DNA from: Alloalcanivorax dieselolei B5
Lineage (GTDB): Bacteria > Pseudomonadota > Gammaproteobacteria > Pseudomonadales > Alcanivoracaceae
DNA length: 64,000 nt
Direction: 5' to 3'
Assembly: GCF_000300005.1 (NCBI RefSeq)
Contig: NC_018691.1
Location: 4,421,001-4,485,000 of the forward strand
Of the stretch, positions 1 to 9,686 are shown piece by piece. Under the pieces are notes generated by a model. It was not told the DNA's origin. It saw only the letters and a list, made by a program, of their open reading frames with translations, and searched no databases. Position 1 is the first letter of the stretch. Every line of letters begins with the position of its first letter. The translations under genes and the position numbers were made by a program.

Positions 1-1
1 G

Positions 2-2167
2 GTCCCCCTGCCAGGCTGTTTTGACTATTCCCTGCCACCGGAGACGCCGGTGCCGCCCCGTGGCGCCCGGGTGGAAGTGCCGTTCGGCAAACGGACCCTG
101 GTGGGCGTGGTTCACGGCCATCAGCCCAGTAGCCTGAAGACCCTCAAACCGGTCAAACAGGTACTCGACGAAGCGCCGATCATCGATGAGCGGCTCTACG
201 CCCTGTGCGAATGGGCCGCCGGCTACTATCACCATCCCCTCGGCGAAGTACTGAACTTCGTGCTGCCGACGCTGCTGCGCCAAGGGCAGGCGGCACGGCC
301 GGACGCCGAGATCCGCTGGCGCATCACCGATCGCGGCCGGCACGTGACGCCGGACCGCCTGAAGCGGGCGCCGCGCCAACAGGAAGCCCTGGCCCTGCTG
401 GCCGAACACCCGGACGGCCTCACCCCGGCCATGCTGGAAGCACTGTCGGTATCGCGTCCGGCGCTCCAGGCCCTGCGCGAGAAGCAGTGGGCGGAGCGCG
501 AAGAGCACCTGCCCCAGGTCCCGCCGCTGCCAGCGGATGTGCTGGCCGAGCCTGCTCTGAGCGCCAGCCCGGAGCAGCGTCTGGCGATCGAAGCGATCAA
601 TCAGGCCAGCGGTTTTCAGCCGTTTCTGCTGGATGGCGTCACCGGCAGCGGCAAAACCGAAGTGTATCTGCAAGCCATGGCGCCAGTGTTGGCGGCCGGC
701 CATCAAGTACTGGTGCTGGTGCCGGAAATCGGCCTGACGCCGCAGACACTGCGCCGTTTCCGCCAACGTTTCGCGGTGCCGGTGACGGTCATGCATTCGG
801 GCCTGAACGACCGCGAGCGGCTGGAAGCCTGGCTTGCCGCCGGCGAAGGCCGGGCACGCATCATTATCGGCACCCGCTCGGCGATATTCACACCGTTGCA
901 TTCTCCGGGGCTGATCATCGTCGACGAAGCCCACGACGGATCCCTCAAACAACAGGACGGTTTGCGCTATCACGCCCGGGATCTGGCCACCTGGCGCGCC
1001 CGCCAATGGAATATTCCGGTGGTCCACGGCAGCGCCACTCCGGCCCTGGAAACCCTGCATCTGGCCCACACCGACCGCTACCAGTGGCTGCGTTTGCGCG
1101 AACGGGCGGGCGGCGCCGCGCTGCCGGATATCGAGCTGCTGGATGCCCGCGATGCCGCCCCGGACGCGCCCCTGCTGCCCTCCGCCCTGGCCGCCATCGA
1201 AGACACCGTGCGCCGTGGCGAGCAGGCCCTGGTGTTCCTCAACCGGCGCGGCTTCGCCCCAGTGATCCTGTGCCGGGATTGCGGCTGGCAGGCGGAATGC
1301 CCGCGCTGCGACAGCGTCATGACCTGGCATCGCAGCTTGTCGCAGTTGCGTTGCCACCATTGCGATCATCAGCAGCGGGTACCACGCCGCTGCCCGGAAT
1401 GCGGCTCCAGCAATCTGATTGACGCCGGCGCCGGCACGGAAAAACTGGAGGCCCTGTTAAGTGATCACTGCCAGGCGCCGGTGGTCCGCATCGATCGTGA
1501 TACCACCCGCCGCAAGGGCAGCCTGGATGCCAAACTGGCGGAAATCCGGGGCGGCGCGCCGGCGGTGCTGGTGGGCACGCAGATGCTGGCGAAAGGTCAC
1601 CATTTCCCCCGTCTGAGCCTGGTGGTGATCACCAATCTGGACGCGGGCTTTCTCAGCGCCGATTTCCGCGGCCCCGAACAGGCCGCGCAATTGCTGCTGC
1701 AAGTGGCCGGCCGCGCCGGCCGCAAGGACCTGCGTGGCCGGGTGCTGCTGCAAAGCCGCCATACCGATCATCATTTGGTGCGCCTAGCCGCCGCCGGCGA
1801 CTATCACGCCCTTGCCGACACGCTGCTGGAGGAACGGCGGATGGCCGGGCTGCCCCCGTTCGGTCATCTCGCTCTGCTGCGCTGCGAGGCCATGTCCATG
1901 GACAAGGCCCTGGCCTTTCTTGATGAGTGCGCGGCGCCCTTTCTGCAGCACAGTAACATCGATGATGACAGCGTGAATCTGCTCGGACCGGCGCCGGCGC
2001 CGATGGAAAAACGGGCCGGCCGCTATCGCGCCCAACTACTGCTGCAGGCGCGGCAGCGTCCAGCTCTGCACGCCGTACTCGACGCCCTGGTGCGGCACGC
2101 CCGCGGCCTGCCCTCCGCCCGCCACTGCCGCTGGCATCTGGATGTGGATCCCACCGAAATGGTGTAA
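2..2167 (+). CDS. priA: Primosomal protein N' (replication restart helicase PriA), 5' end outside window
   Basis: PriA is a 3'-5' superfamily 2 DNA helicase that recognises stalled forks and reloads the replisome. The frame is open from base 2 and the first codons read as the typical PriA start region (VPLPGCFDYSLP), so only about ten residues are missing. The GTG at 50 is internal. Visible features are the Walker A motif GVTGSGKTE, a DEAHD box (many homologues have DEEHD), the KQQDGLRYHARDLA motif, and eight zinc-binding cysteines in the stretch from CRDCGW to CPECGS. The 721 codons present fit the usual 730 or so. The next gene downstream starts 92 bases on. Confidence 0.97.
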   Translation, partial: VPLPGCFDYSLPPETPVPPRGARVEVPFGKRTLVGVVHGHQPSSLKTLKPVKQVLDEAPIIDERLYALCEWAAGYYHHPLGEVLNFVLPTLLRQGQAARPDAEIRWRITDRGRHVTPDRLKRAPRQQEALALLAEHPDGLTPAMLEALSVSRPALQALREKQWAEREEHLPQVPPLPADVLAEPALSASPEQRLAIEAINQASGFQPFLLDGVTGSGKTEVYLQAMAPVLAAGHQVLVLVPEIGLTPQTLRRFRQRFAVPVTVMHSGLNDRERLEAWLAAGEGRARIIIGTRSAIFTPLHSPGLIIVDEAHDGSLKQQDGLRYHARDLATWRARQWNIPVVHGSATPALETLHLAHTDRYQWLRLRERAGGAALPDIELLDARDAAPDAPLLPSALAAIEDTVRRGEQALVFLNRRGFAPVILCRDCGWQAECPRCDSVMTWHRSLSQLRCHHCDHQQRVPRRCPECGSSNLIDAGAGTEKLEALLSDHCQAPVVRIDRDTTRRKGSLDAKLAEIRGGAPAVLVGTQMLAKGHHFPRLSLVVITNLDAGFLSADFRGPEQAAQLLLQVAGRAGRKDLRGRVLLQSRHTDHHLVRLAAAGDYHALADTLLEERRMAGLPPFGHLALLRCEAMSMDKALAFLDECAAPFLQHSNIDDDSVNLLGPAPAPMEKRAGRYRAQLLLQARQRPALHAVLDALVRHARGLPSARHCRWHLDVDPTEMV

Positions 2168-2259
2168 TTCGCCATTGGAATGCGTCACCTCACTTGACTA
2201 AACTGGCGGCTTCCCGCGCACCCCGCCCGGGTGCTTCGGGTCCCCCGTCAGGAGCATGC

Positions 2260-3849
2260 ATGAGTCAGGTGGACATTCTGTTCCAGCGCTACGGCCCGCG
2301 TTACCGTCTGTGGGTAACGCTCACCGTCATGCTCGGTCTGGTGGCGCTGGGCATGTCGATCACCATCGTCAACGTCGCCATTCCTTATATAAAGGGCGCC
2401 TTCGGCATGAGCGACAGCCAGGTGCAATGGCTGTCCACTGGTTTTCTGGCTTCCACCACCGTATCCCTGCTGGTGGCCCCCTGGCTGGTTTCGGCGGTGG
2501 GCCAGCGCGCCACCTTCATGGGGTTGTTGCTGGTGTTCATCGCCGCCTCCCTACTCGGCGGTCTGGGCGAGGGCATGGCGGCGCTGGTGGCGGCCCGGGT
2601 CATTCAGGGCGCGATGACCGGACTGATCCGGCCGGTGGCCATGGAAGCGCTGTTCGCCGCCTATCCGCCGGAAGGCCGTGGCATGGCCACCGCCATGTAC
2701 GGCATGTGTCTGGGGCTGCCGCTGACCCTGGCCACGGTGATCGGCGGCTGGCTGGTGGAGAATTTCACCTGGCGTTACGTCTTCTTCATCACCCTGCCGA
2801 TCTGTGTCGCCGCGGTGGTGATGGGCTACTTCTTTTTACCGCCTCGCGAAGGTAAAGGACCGCGTTCACCGTTTGACTGGGCCGGCGTGGTGATCTCCTT
2901 CGCCGCCGTTTTCTCCCTGCTGGCGGCACTGTCCAATGGTCAGCGCTGGGGCTGGGATGATCCCCGGGTGCCCATACTGATTGTCACCGGCGTCCTGCTG
3001 GGCACCGCTTTTTTCCTTTGGCAGAAGTGCTGCCGCCACCCGTTGCTGGATCTGGCCATCTTCCGCAACCGCGTGTTCGTTACCGGAACCTCCGCCATGT
3101 TCCTGTTCGGCGGCACTTTCTACGGCATCATGTATCTGCTGCCCCAATTCGTGCAGACCGTTCTGCATTACAGTCCGGTCAGTGCCGGCAAAATATTCCT
3201 GCCTTCCACCCTAGTGCTGGCGATTCTGGTGCCGCTGGTGGGCCGCCTCAGTGACCGCTATCCGGCTCATTGGCTGACGCTGCCCGGGCTGGCCTGCGCT
3301 CTGTTCGCGGTCTGGCACATGGCCTTGATGGACTGGGATACCTCCTTCGCCTACCTCGCCACCACCATGGCGATTCTCTCCGTGGGCATGGCGGCGTTCC
3401 CACCACCCACCCTATCCAAGGCCATCGCCGCGCTGGAGCCCCGCCTTACCGGCCACGGCTCCGGTGCCATCAACTTCGCCATGCAGCTCGGCGGCGCGCT
3501 CGGCACCGCCGGCCTGGTGATCATGCTGGAACGCCGCACCGTACAGCATGGCCAGCAACTCAACGCCGGCGTGCATGCCGGCAACACCACCGCCCAGCAG
3601 CAACTGAGTCAACTGGCCGAACTGGCCGGCCGGCTGGGGGTACCGGACACCCAGCTACAGGCCATGGCCGGGCATTTAATGGGGCGGCTGGAAACCATCT
3701 GGGCATCGATTTTCGCTTACCAGGACGGGTTCTGGATTCTGGTGGCCAGCCTGGTGCTGGTGGCGATTCCCTCGGCGCTGTTGAGCCGCCTGCATAACCG
3801 GCCCCGCCCCGTGACCGATGCCCCCGCCAACAACCCGGCTATACGATGA
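2260..3849 (+). CDS. DHA2-family MFS drug efflux transporter (EmrB-like)
   Basis: This is a predicted inner-membrane proton antiporter of 529 residues with many hydrophobic segments, consistent with the 14-helix DHA2 family. Visible marks include an early NVAIPYIK segment after the first helix and WLSTGFLASTTV in the second, as in EmrB. The ATG at 2260 is chosen because AGGAG (2250-2254) lies five bases before it; a longer frame from 2194 has no such site. Its stop overlaps the start of the HlyD-like gene by four bases (ATGA), so the two are translationally coupled and probably form one pump. No outer-membrane TolC partner is present here. The substrate is unknown. Confidence 0.9.
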   Translation: MSQVDILFQRYGPRYRLWVTLTVMLGLVALGMSITIVNVAIPYIKGAFGMSDSQVQWLSTGFLASTTVSLLVAPWLVSAVGQRATFMGLLLVFIAASLLGGLGEGMAALVAARVIQGAMTGLIRPVAMEALFAAYPPEGRGMATAMYGMCLGLPLTLATVIGGWLVENFTWRYVFFITLPICVAAVVMGYFFLPPREGKGPRSPFDWAGVVISFAAVFSLLAALSNGQRWGWDDPRVPILIVTGVLLGTAFFLWQKCCRHPLLDLAIFRNRVFVTGTSAMFLFGGTFYGIMYLLPQFVQTVLHYSPVSAGKIFLPSTLVLAILVPLVGRLSDRYPAHWLTLPGLACALFAVWHMALMDWDTSFAYLATTMAILSVGMAAFPPPTLSKAIAALEPRLTGHGSGAINFAMQLGGALGTAGLVIMLERRTVQHGQQLNAGVHAGNTTAQQQLSQLAELAGRLGVPDTQLQAMAGHLMGRLETIWASIFAYQDGFWILVASLVLVAIPSALLSRLHNRPRPVTDAPANNPAIR

Positions 3850-5009
3850 AGGATGACGACACCATGACCGACAGCTCGTCCCGTTCCCGCTATCTGCACC
3901 GTCCCTCGCGGCGGCTGAAGCTCGCCGCGCTGGTGGCTCTGGTGGTGGCGTGCCTGATCTGGATGGCCTTCGCCATCCATCATCGGCTCACCCACGTCAG
4001 CGCCCAGGACGCCCGGGTGATGTCCAGCCAGGTCACCGTCAGCAGCCGGCTGCCCGGCTGGGTCCCGGAGTTCACCCTCACCGAGGGAGACCGGTTGCAA
4101 AAGGGCGACGTGGTGGCTCGTCTGTACAGCGAACCGGATCAACAGCAACTGAAGACCCTGCAGGCCAACGTCGCCGCGATGCAGGCCAGACTCGACTACG
4201 AACAGGCCCGACTGGACCTCGGCCAACAGCAATTCGAGGGCGGTCTGCACATCACCAGCCAGCAACTGCAATCGGTCAAAGCGGCGGAAAGAGCAGCCCA
4301 GGCACGGCTGACTCAGGCCCGCAAGGATTTTGAACGTTCCGACGCCCTGCACCAACGCGGCGCCGTTTCACAGCAACAACGGGATCAGGACTACTACACC
4401 TATCAGGCCGCCCAGGCGGAATATCAACGCTCGCGGGAAGAGGTGGCGGTCGGTCAGGCGCAGGCCGACAACGCCCACGTCGGTTTTCTCAATGGCGTGC
4501 AAGTGCCTCTGCCGCCGCCGACGGTGATGAAAGCCCAGGTTGGAATCGCCCGGCAACAACTGGAAGAGGCCAAGGCACGACTGGCGCAGCAGGAACTGCG
4601 CCTGGAGGATCTCACCGTACGCAGCCCGATCAACGGTGTGGTCAACAAGACCCTGATCGATGAGGGCGAGTACGTGTCACCGGGGCAACCGATTCTGATG
4701 ATGCACGATCCGGAGGACCTGTGGGTGGCGGCCAACATCAAGGAAACCGATGTGGCCGAGCTGCGCCTTGACCAGCCGGTGAAAATCACCGTTGATGCCT
4801 ATCCGGAGGAGTCTTTCAGTGGCTCGGTGCAGGTCATCGGCCGCGCCGCCACCAGCCAGTTCGCGCTGTTGCCGGATCCCAACCCTTCCGGCAATTTCAC
4901 CAAGATCACCCAGCGCCTGCCAGTGCGCATCCGCCTGGAGGATGGCCCACTGGATCTGATCGGTCCGGGGATGATGGTGGAAGTGGATATCGATGTGAGG
5001 GGGAATTGA
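3846..5009 (+). CDS. HlyD/EmrA-family membrane fusion protein
   Basis: Periplasmic adaptor of a tripartite efflux pump, 387 residues. It has a short cytoplasmic N-terminus, one membrane helix (about residues 25-45), a split biotinyl-lipoyl-like domain (VTVSSRLPGWVPEF and later LTVRSPINGVVNKTLIDEGEYV), and between the halves a long Gln/Ala/Arg-rich coiled-coil hairpin (about 90-240). The C-terminal beta-barrel part (DLWVAANIKETDVAEL) follows. This is the EmrA/HlyD architecture. The start overlaps the upstream transporter stop; an alternative ATG lies at 3864. Pairing with the DHA2 transporter supports an EmrAB-type export system. Confidence 0.9.
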   Translation: MKDDDTMTDSSSRSRYLHRPSRRLKLAALVALVVACLIWMAFAIHHRLTHVSAQDARVMSSQVTVSSRLPGWVPEFTLTEGDRLQKGDVVARLYSEPDQQQLKTLQANVAAMQARLDYEQARLDLGQQQFEGGLHITSQQLQSVKAAERAAQARLTQARKDFERSDALHQRGAVSQQQRDQDYYTYQAAQAEYQRSREEVAVGQAQADNAHVGFLNGVQVPLPPPTVMKAQVGIARQQLEEAKARLAQQELRLEDLTVRSPINGVVNKTLIDEGEYVSPGQPILMMHDPEDLWVAANIKETDVAELRLDQPVKITVDAYPEESFSGSVQVIGRAATSQFALLPDPNPSGNFTKITQRLPVRIRLEDGPLDLIGPGMMVEVDIDVRGN

Positions 5010-5105
5010 GGACCGGCTCGGACCTCCGGCGCGCCTTCCGGGGGGCGGCAATTCGATCCGGATTCACGTACAATCGCCGCCCAATCGAACCCGTCTTGAG
5101 AAACC

Positions 5106-6860
5106 ATGAAAGACCGTCTGATCGCGCTGATCGACAGCGCCCTGGATACCCTGACCGCCAACGGCGTGCTGCCCGCGGAAGCGCGCCGGCCGGTGCAGAT
5201 CGAGCGTACCAAGGATAAAAGCCACGGCGACTTCGCCACCAACATCGCGTTGATGCTGGCGAAACCCGCCGGTGTGAAGCCCCGTGATCTGGCCCAGGCC
5301 CTGGTGGACGCCCTGCCGGAAGACCCGGCCCTGGCGAAAACCGAGATCGCCGGCCCCGGTTTTATCAATTTTTTTCAATCCGACAACTGGCTCGCCTCGC
5401 AGCTGGAAGCGGCCCTGGCCGACGAGCATCTGGCGGTCCCCCGTCCACAGCAGCCACAAACCGTGGTGGTGGACTATTCCGGCCCCAACCTGGCCAAGGA
5501 AATGCACGTCGGCCATCTGCGTTCCACCATTATCGGCGATGCCGTGGTGCGCTCGCTGGAGTTTCTCGGCCACAAGGTGATCCGGCAAAACCACGTGGGC
5601 GACTGGGGCACCCAGTTCGGCATGCTGCTGGCGTATCTGGAGGAACAGAAAGCCGAGGAAGGCGATACCGAACTGAGCCGCGAACTGGCCAATCTGGAAA
5701 CCTTCTACCGCGCCGCCAAGCTGCGTTTCGATGAGTCCCCGGAATTCGCCGATCGTGCCCGTGCTTTGGTGGTGAAGCTGCAGTCCGGTGACGAGTACTG
5801 TCTGAAATTGTGGAACGAGTTCAACCAGGTTTCCCTGAGCCATTGTTACGCCGTCTATGAGCGTCTGGGCGTCAGCCTCACCGCCACCGACGTGCGCGGT
5901 GAAAGCACCTATAACGATGACCTGCCAAAAGTCGTGGCGGACCTGGACGCCGCCGGCCTGCTCACCGAGGACCAGGGCGCCCTGTGTGTGTTCCTGGACG
6001 AGTTCCGCAACAAGGACGGTGACACCCTGCCGGTGATCGTGCGCAAGGCGGACGGCGGCTACCTCTATGCCACCACCGATCTGGCGGCCCTGCGTTACCG
6101 CGCCAACCAGTTGCAGGCTGATCGCATCCTGTATTTCGTTGATCAGCGTCAGGCCCTGCACTTCCAGCAAATGTTCGCGGTGGCCCGCGAGGCCGGTTTT
6201 GTCGGCGCCGGGGTGGATCTGGCCCACATGGGCTTCGGCACCATGAACGGCCCCGATGGCAAGCCGTTCAAAACCCGCGACGGCGGCACCGTGAAACTGA
6301 TCGACCTGCTCGACGAAGCGGAGCAGCGGGCCTACCAACTGGTCAGCGAGAAGAATCCGGAGCTGGATCAGGACGAGTTGCGCGCCATCGCCCACGCCGT
6401 TGGTATCGGCGCGGTGAAATACTCGGATCTGAGCAAGAACCGCACCAGCGACTACGTGTTCAATTTCGATCTGATGCTGAGCTTCGATGGCAACACCGCG
6501 CCCTATCTGCTGTACGCCTACACCCGGGTGGTCAGTGTGTTCCGCAAGGCCGGCCTGTCGCTGAATCAGGTGGATGGCGAATTGCTGTTGCGCGAGGAAG
6601 CGGAGCAGGCCCTGGCGGCCCGTCTGGTACAGTTCGGCGAGGCCGTGCAGTCGGTGGCGGACAAGGGCCAGCCCCATCTGTTGTGCGCCTACCTCTACGA
6701 CGTGGCCGGGCTGTTCTCCAGCTTCTACGAGCACTGCCCGATCCTGTCCGGCGATGACGACGCCCTGCGCGCCAGCCGCCTGAAGCTGGCCGCCCTGACC
6801 GCCCGCACCCTGTCCGAGGGCCTGCGACTGCTTGGACTGACGCCGCTGGAGCGTATGTAA
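5106..6860 (+). CDS. argS: Arginine--tRNA ligase
   Basis: Class I aminoacyl-tRNA synthetase charging tRNA-Arg, 584 residues (E. coli 577). An N-terminal additional domain precedes the HIGH-type signature, here HVGH (residues 134-137) within [17 protein letters not shown]. The KMSK-equivalent loop is [17 protein letters not shown], the degenerate form normal for ArgS. A DALR-type anticodon-binding domain forms the C-terminus ([12 protein letters not shown], ending LGLTPLERM). The ATG follows a 96-base gap with a TACAAT (5069-5074) as a possible -10. It overlaps the SPOR gene by one base. Confidence 0.97.
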   Translation: MKDRLIALIDSALDTLTANGVLPAEARRPVQIERTKDKSHGDFATNIALMLAKPAGVKPRDLAQALVDALPEDPALAKTEIAGPGFINFFQSDNWLASQLEAALADEHLAVPRPQQPQTVVVDYSGPNLAKEMHVGHLRSTIIGDAVVRSLEFLGHKVIRQNHVGDWGTQFGMLLAYLEEQKAEEGDTELSRELANLETFYRAAKLRFDESPEFADRARALVVKLQSGDEYCLKLWNEFNQVSLSHCYAVYERLGVSLTATDVRGESTYNDDLPKVVADLDAAGLLTEDQGALCVFLDEFRNKDGDTLPVIVRKADGGYLYATTDLAALRYRANQLQADRILYFVDQRQALHFQQMFAVAREAGFVGAGVDLAHMGFGTMNGPDGKPFKTRDGGTVKLIDLLDEAEQRAYQLVSEKNPELDQDELRAIAHAVGIGAVKYSDLSKNRTSDYVFNFDLMLSFDGNTAPYLLYAYTRVVSVFRKAGLSLNQVDGELLLREEAEQALAARLVQFGEAVQSVADKGQPHLLCAYLYDVAGLFSSFYEHCPILSGDDDALRASRLKLAALTARTLSEGLRLLGLTPLERM

Positions 6861-7513
6861 TGGCAAAGAACACCCGCGGCGCCAGCCGCAGCCCTCGCAA
6901 GAACAGCAAAAAGCGTCAGGTCCCGGGCTGGGTCTGGTTGTTCACCGGCGTGGTGGCCGGTCTGTTCCTGGCGTTCCTGGTGCATCTGGCCCAGGTACAG
7001 AAAGAAGCGGGCACCGCCACCCTGGTGAAAGCCCCGGAACAGTCCGGCCAGGGCAAGGGCAAAAACGACGGCAAACCCAAGGCCAGTGGCGACGAGCCGA
7101 CCTTCGACTTCTACGCGGTGCTGCCGAAGATGGAAGTGATCGTGCCCAAATCCAAGGACGAGAAACCGGCACCGGCGAAAAAACCGGCCACCTCCGACCG
7201 CGATGCCAAACCAGCCACCGCCGCCAAACCCGACACCAGCACGAACGGCGGCACCACCGCCGATGCCGGCGACGGCAAGATCTATATGCTTCAGGCCGGT
7301 AGTTTCCGCAACGCCAGCGACGCCGACCGCCGCCGCGCCGAGCTGATCCTCAAGGGCTATGAAGTGCGCCTGCAACCGGTAAAGCTGGAAAACGGCGACA
7401 CCTGGCACCGGGTCATGATCGGCCCTTACAACAGCGTCAACACCTTGCACAAGGCCCAGGACCAACTGGCCTCCAACGGCGTGGAAACCCTGCCGATCCA
7501 GGTGAAAAAGTAA
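6860..7513 (+). CDS. SPOR-domain membrane protein (FtsN-like)
   Basis: Single-pass inner-membrane protein of 217 residues. A basic cytoplasmic N-terminus rich in Arg/Lys is followed by a helix (about 24-45, VWLFTGVVAGLFLAFLVHL), a long Lys/Ala/Pro linker, and a C-terminal SPOR domain (about 138-215: YMLQAGSFRNASDADRRRAE, then WHRVMIGPYN) that binds denuded septal peptidoglycan. The layout matches FtsN-type division proteins. The ATG shares one base with the argS stop (TAATG). The argS-SPOR-hslV order is as in Pseudomonas. Whether it is the essential FtsN cannot be told from sequence alone. Confidence 0.88.
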   Translation: MAKNTRGASRSPRKNSKKRQVPGWVWLFTGVVAGLFLAFLVHLAQVQKEAGTATLVKAPEQSGQGKGKNDGKPKASGDEPTFDFYAVLPKMEVIVPKSKDEKPAPAKKPATSDRDAKPATAAKPDTSTNGGTTADAGDGKIYMLQAGSFRNASDADRRRAELILKGYEVRLQPVKLENGDTWHRVMIGPYNSVNTLHKAQDQLASNGVETLPIQVKK

Positions 7514-7651
7514 TCGCTTACACACGCAACACGCCGGCACGCAAACACGCTAAGCGGACCGGCCTCTGTTGGCTCAGCCCTGATTCCCGGGCAATCCGGC
7601 CTTTCCATCTGGCCGCGGGGCTGGCAAGCATGGCGTGCCAGCGATTTCGCC

Positions 7652-7679
7652 ATTGAAATCCCGCCCTCCACCCGCATAT
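7652..7679 (+). promoter_or_regulatory. Candidate sigma32 heat-shock promoter of hslVU
   Basis: ATTGAAA (7652-7658) matches the sigma32 -35 CTTGAAA except at the first base. Thirteen bases later CCGCATAT (7672-7679) matches CCCCATNT with one mismatch. It lies about 30 bases before the hslV start, which agrees with the known heat-shock control of hslVU in E. coli. This is a by-eye motif match. Confidence 0.6.
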
Positions 7680-7709
7680 CCCCCGGAACACGAATAAGGA
7701 GATAGACGC

Positions 7710-8231
7710 GTGACCACTATCGTATCCGTTCGACGCGGCACCAATGTGGTGATCGGCGGCGACGGCCAGGTAAGCCTGGGAAACACCGTTATGAAAGGCA
7801 ACGCCCGCAAAGTACGCCGCCTTTACCACGGCAAGGTGATCGCCGGTTTCGCCGGCGGCACCGCGGACGCCTTCACTCTGTTTGAGCGTTTCGAGGCGCA
7901 ATTGGAAAAACACCAGGGCCATCTGGTCCGGGCCGCCGTGGAACTGGCCAAGGACTGGCGTACCGACCGCGCCCTGCGCCGCCTGGAAGCGCTGCTGGCG
8001 GTAGCCGACAAGGACAACTCCCTGATCATCACCGGCAATGGCGACGTGGTGGAACCGGAACAGGGACTGATCGCCATCGGCTCCGGCGGCCCCTTCGCCC
8101 AATCCGCCGCCACGGCACTGCTGGAAAACACCGACCTGAGCGCCCGCGACATCGTTGAAAAAAGCCTGAAGATCGCCGGCGACATCTGTATTTACACCAA
8201 CCAGAATCACGCCTTCGAGGAGCTGACATAG
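7710..8231 (+). CDS. hslV: ATP-dependent protease subunit HslV
   Basis: Proteolytic subunit of the HslUV (ClpQY) protease, 173 residues. It is closely similar to E. coli HslV from MTTIVSVRR to [14 protein letters not shown]. The N-terminal threonine (Thr2 after Met removal) is the catalytic nucleophile, and the [11 protein letters not shown] and GTADAFTLF segments are conserved. The start is GTG at 7710, preceded by AAGGAGA (7697-7702... spacing about eight). The stop overlaps the hslU GTG by one base, as expected for two subunits of one complex. Confidence 0.97.
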   Translation: MTTIVSVRRGTNVVIGGDGQVSLGNTVMKGNARKVRRLYHGKVIAGFAGGTADAFTLFERFEAQLEKHQGHLVRAAVELAKDWRTDRALRRLEALLAVADKDNSLIITGNGDVVEPEQGLIAIGSGGPFAQSAATALLENTDLSARDIVEKSLKIAGDICIYTNQNHAFEELT

Positions 8232-9562
8232 TGGCTTCCCTGACACCGAGAGAAATCGTATCCGAACTGAATCGGCACATTGTTGGCCAGGAAGAGGCCA
8301 AGAAAGCGGTGGCCCTGGCCCTGCGCAACCGCTGGCGTCGCATGCAGCTGCCGGCGGAAATGCGTGCCGAAGTCGCCCCCAAGAACATCCTCATGATCGG
8401 CCCCACCGGGGTTGGTAAAACCGAGATTGCCCGCCGCTTGGCCAAACTGGCCGACGCCCCTTTCCTGAAAGTGGAAGCCACCAAATTCACCGAAGTGGGC
8501 TACGTCGGCCGGGACGTGGAATCAATCATCCGCGACCTGGTGGAAATGGCGGTCAAGATGCTGCGCGAAAAAGCCATCGAGCGAGTCGGCTCCAAAGCCG
8601 ATGACGCCGCCGAGGAACGCATTCTCGACGCCCTGCTGCCCGCCGCCCGCGGCGAAGAGACCAGTGCCACCGACTCCACTACCCGGCAGGTTTTCCGCAA
8701 GAAGCTGCGGGAAGGAGAATTGGACGACCGCGAGATCGATGTCGAGGTCAGCGCCAACCCGGCCGGCGTGGAAATCATGGCACCGCCGGGCATGGAGGAA
8801 ATGACCAGTCAGCTGCAGCAGATGTTCTCGCGCATGGGCGGCCAGAAGAAACGCCACCGCAAACTGAAAGTGCGCGACGCCCTGCGCCTGCTGCGTGACG
8901 AGGAAGCGGCCCGCTTCATCAACGAGGACGAGCTGAAAGTGGAAGCCATCGACGCGGTGGAAAACAACGGCATCGTCTTCCTCGATGAAATCGACAAGGT
9001 CGCCAAGCGCTCCGAAACCGGCGGCACCGACGTGTCCCGCGAAGGGGTGCAGCGGGATCTGCTGCCGCTGATCGAAGGCAGCACGGTGAGCACCAAGTAC
9101 GGCATGGTACGCACCGACCACATCCTGTTCATCGCTTCCGGCGCCTTCCACCTGGCCAAGCCCAGTGATCTGATCCCGGAACTGCAGGGTCGTCTGCCGA
9201 TCCGCGTGGAACTGAGCGCGCTCACTCCGGAAGATTTCGAGCGCATCCTCACCGAGCCGCGCTGTTCGCTCACCGAGCAATACAAGGCGCTGCTGGCCAC
9301 CGAAGGCCTCAAAGTCGAGTTCACCGAGGACTGCATCCGCCGCATCGCCGAAGTGGCTTGGCAGGTGAACGAGAAGACCGAGAACATCGGTGCCCGCCGG
9401 CTGCACACGGTGCTGGAGAAACTGCTGGAGGAAATCAGCTACGACGCCGACGACCTCGCCACCCAGTACCACGACACACCGCTGAGCCTGGACGCCGAAG
9501 CGGTCAATCGCTACCTGGGCGAGTTGGCGGACAACGAGGATCTGAGCCGCTACATCCTCTAA
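8231..9562 (+). CDS. hslU: ATP-dependent protease ATPase subunit HslU
   Basis: AAA+ unfoldase partner of HslV, 443 residues, same as the E. coli protein. Seen in order: N-terminal [16 protein letters not shown], Walker A GPTGVGKT (57-64), pore-loop GYVGRD (90-95), an insertion (I) domain rich in acidic and basic residues (about 105-245), Walker B VFLDEIDK, and sensor/C-terminal segments including [21 protein letters not shown]. It ends in YIL, and the C-terminal tail normally docks into HslV. Translation begins at GTG overlapping the hslV stop. Confidence 0.97.
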   Translation: MASLTPREIVSELNRHIVGQEEAKKAVALALRNRWRRMQLPAEMRAEVAPKNILMIGPTGVGKTEIARRLAKLADAPFLKVEATKFTEVGYVGRDVESIIRDLVEMAVKMLREKAIERVGSKADDAAEERILDALLPAARGEETSATDSTTRQVFRKKLREGELDDREIDVEVSANPAGVEIMAPPGMEEMTSQLQQMFSRMGGQKKRHRKLKVRDALRLLRDEEAARFINEDELKVEAIDAVENNGIVFLDEIDKVAKRSETGGTDVSREGVQRDLLPLIEGSTVSTKYGMVRTDHILFIASGAFHLAKPSDLIPELQGRLPIRVELSALTPEDFERILTEPRCSLTEQYKALLATEGLKVEFTEDCIRRIAEVAWQVNEKTENIGARRLHTVLEKLLEEISYDADDLATQYHDTPLSLDAEAVNRYLGELADNEDLSRYIL

Positions 9563-9572
9563 GCCGCCCTCC

Positions 9573-9603
9573 TTCGACATCCGTCTTCGCGGCGGATGTC
9601 GAA
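9573..9603. terminator. Stem-loop between hslU and ilvD
   Basis: A perfect 11-bp inverted repeat (TTCGACATCCG at 9573-9583 with CGGATGTCGAA at 9593-9603) lies ten bases after the hslU stop. No T-run follows, so it may protect the 3' end or act as a weak terminator. Confidence 0.5.
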
Positions 9604-9686
9604 CCCGTCATCGCCGTTATTTCGCATCCCTCACGCCTTGGCTATACAATAGCCGCCCCCGGTTTTCACGATGACGCGAGGTCAGC

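Noticed and set aside
50-52. GTG as the start of priA
   Set aside because: Upstream codons in frame read as conserved PriA N-terminus, so the gene starts outside the window.
5064-6866. 600-residue open frame opposite argS, minus strand
   Set aside because: Mirror image of a well-conserved argS; composition is the Gln/His/Gly-rich type typical of antisense frames in GC-rich DNA.
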